Source of the DNA: Rhabdophis nuchalis | Lineage: Eukaryota > Chordata > Lepidosauria > Squamata > Natricidae | Reading direction: 5' to 3' | DNA length: 64,000 bases | NCBI GenBank assembly: GCA_039707465.1 | Contig: CM077644.1 | Span: forward strand, 198,745,962-198,809,961 | Part shown: piece after piece, positions 62,505 through 64,000 of the stretch | Numbering within the stretch: the first letter of the stretch is position 1 | Layout of the letters: each line of letters starts with the position of its first letter | Notes under the pieces: model-generated | Told to the model about the DNA's origin: nothing | The model's database searches: none | Seen by the model: the letters and a program-made list of their open reading frames with translations, nothing else | Position numbers and translations under genes: made by a program

Positions 62505-63010
62505 TTAGCAGAGTTGGAAGGAACCTTGGAGGTCATCTAGTCCAACTCCCTGCCCAGGCAGGAAGCCCTATACCATTTCAGACAAATGGCTATCCAACAT
62601 CCTCTTAAAGACTTGCAGTGTTGGGGCAAGCTGTTCCACTGATTAATTGCTCTAACTGTCAGGAAATTTCTCCTCAGTTCCAAGTTGCTTCTCTCCTTGA
62701 TCAGTTTCCACCCATTGCTTCTTGTTCTACCCTCAGGTGCCTTGGTGAATAGTTTGACTCCCTCTTCTTTGTGGCAACCCCTGAGATATTGGAACACTGC
62801 TATCATGTCTCCCCAAGTCCTTATTTTCAGACATACCCAGTTCCTACAACCGTTCCTCATATGTTTTAGTCTCCAGTCCTCTAATCATCTTTGTTGCTCT
62901 TCTCTGCACTCTTTTCAGAGTCTCCACATCTTTTCTACATCGTGGTGACCAAAACTGAATGCAGTATTCCAAGTGTGGCCTTACCAAGGCATTATAAAGT
63001 GGCATTATTA
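62505..63010 (-). mobile_element. CR1 LINE 3' end, minus strand
   Basis: The minus strand reads [39 protein letters not shown] and DMIAVFQYLRGCHKEEGVKL, with a frameshift between, then the 3' UTR block (GGAGGTCATCTAGTCCAAC on the plus strand). The pentanucleotide tail is missing. The TA tract begins 22 bp beyond its 3' end. Confidence 0.9.
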
Positions 63011-64000
63011 AGTATGGAATGCTCTGAATCATAGCCATACATGTAAAGAGAGTAAGAAAGTTTATTGTGATGGAAATATGCAAGAACTACTGTATTTTAT
63101 TTATTATTAAATTTATTTGCTGCCCATCTCTGAGTTTCTGACCTTTACCTAGGCAGAAGGGACTTAAATATTTTTTTTAAAGTTCAGAGCAATCAGATAA
63201 CTTCCAAATTGACTCAGGTAGATATCACCAAAGTATAAGAAAAGGGAAGAACTACAGCGCATCCAGATTCTGCCAATATCAACAAAGATAGTTTTAATTT
63301 TTCTGTGGAGTTGATTTCCTGGTCTGTTAGGAACATTGGAAGACAGGGCCAAGATGAAGAGATGTGGAGCCAGCTGCAATGGTCCCAGTCACCCACTGAC
63401 ATGTTTGAAAGTCCACAGGAAGGAACATATAAAACAAAACCATTCCTGCTTATTCTAATACTAATTTATTCTGGACGTAAATGTAATTTATATAAAACAG
63501 TTTGAGTGCCTGGAGAAGAGCTAAAATTTTGTGAATATTTTAATAGTTTGGCTGGTTACATTTGGAAGGAAAATTTAAGTTTCAAAGCTGTTTCTAAATG
63601 ATAGATTTTGCAACCAAGAGGGAGTTATTTTAATCAAGTGAACATTTATCATTTTAAAGGAACATTAAAATCCTTTGGGAAGGGAAGGTTTTAAAGCATT
63701 TGAGGTGTTTGCTACAGTTTTGTCCCTAAAATCTGAAAAGCTATGCACTATGAATCAAAAGTTGAATAGAGGGTCACACAGAGACCTGGATTTCAGCGCT
63801 CACTATAGCAATACGTAATATCTTTCAGGTGAATACATTCTGTAAATTAGGATTTTTAAAAAACAAATGCTGGGCTGCCACGGCAACTAAAATAATTGTA
63901 CTTAGATTATTATGTTATTATGCTGGTTCCATTAAGGCTATAGCAGGCTGAATGAAGTCACAAAACTTAACCTTTTTTTGAAAAAAAGCTGTGACATTTG
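63011..64000. other. unique sequence; possible LINE tail near 63085-63160
   Basis: TTATTTGCTGCCCATCTCTG resembles a decayed reverse LINE 3' tip. Nothing else recognised up to the window end. Confidence 0.35.

Overview
This window looks like AT-rich, repeat-rich nuclear DNA from a squamate reptile, more likely a snake than a lizard, though the snake call is only a lean. The grounds are: two copies of a tRNA-derived SINE that I recognise as Sauria-SINE type; many 5'-truncated CR1 and L2-type LINE 3' ends; several short hAT and Tc1/mariner-type DNA elements; a Helitron-like element; and long uninterrupted microsatellites, including a GATA tract. I found no intact host gene, no rRNA or tRNA gene and no CRISPR array. 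The window is best read as intergenic or intronic DNA. The only host-exon-like reading frame (53540-53668) is weak. All long reading frames are decayed LINE proteins or translations of simple repeats.

Layout. 1-5 kb: a 1.3 kb hAT element with an internal inverted duplication and a 600 bp GA-rich tract, a decayed minus-strand LINE fragment, two short hAT elements and a perfect 19 bp hairpin. 5-14 kb: Tigger-like elements, a 326 bp element bounded by inverted repeats, a hAT element inserted in a CA microsatellite, and two pieces of one very old minus-strand LINE separated by younger insertions. 14-18 kb: a 330 bp solo LTR, an L2 3' end, a 100 bp inverted repeat abutting a CR1 3' end, and a SINE. 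22-28 kb: a three-part microsatellite, the longest L2 copy (RT domain to tail, with another L2 inside it), and an L1 ORF1-only fragment. 33.7-36.8 kb: a Helitron-like element holding a triplicated CR1 3' end, a nested hAT and a roughly 1 kb minisatellite. 37.7-40.6 kb: an L2 copy with an unusual 5' junction, then a Tc1/mariner-type element containing a solo LTR that contains an L2. 44-48 kb: L2, Tigger-like, SINE and hAT copies. 52-63 kb: three CR1 copies, a palindrome-rich Tigger-like element, L2 and LINE fragments, a hAT with a nested L2, and a 138 bp TA tract.

The repeat-poor blocks (about 40.6-44.5, 46.8-52.7, 30.9-33.3 and 57.3-58.5 kb) hold no gene I can recognise. They are where conserved regulatory DNA would most likely be found; 42420-42880 and 49900-50640 read most like it.

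How the parts interact. The elements form a layered history: LINEs inserted in LINEs, LINEs in an LTR in a DNA transposon, and a hAT in a CR1 in a Helitron. Target-site duplications let many layers be ordered. I did not find a convincing new biological system. The best leads are the Helitron nest, base-pair covariation in the 3' hairpin of the L2 family, the ORF1-only L1, and the inverted filler at one L2 5' junction.
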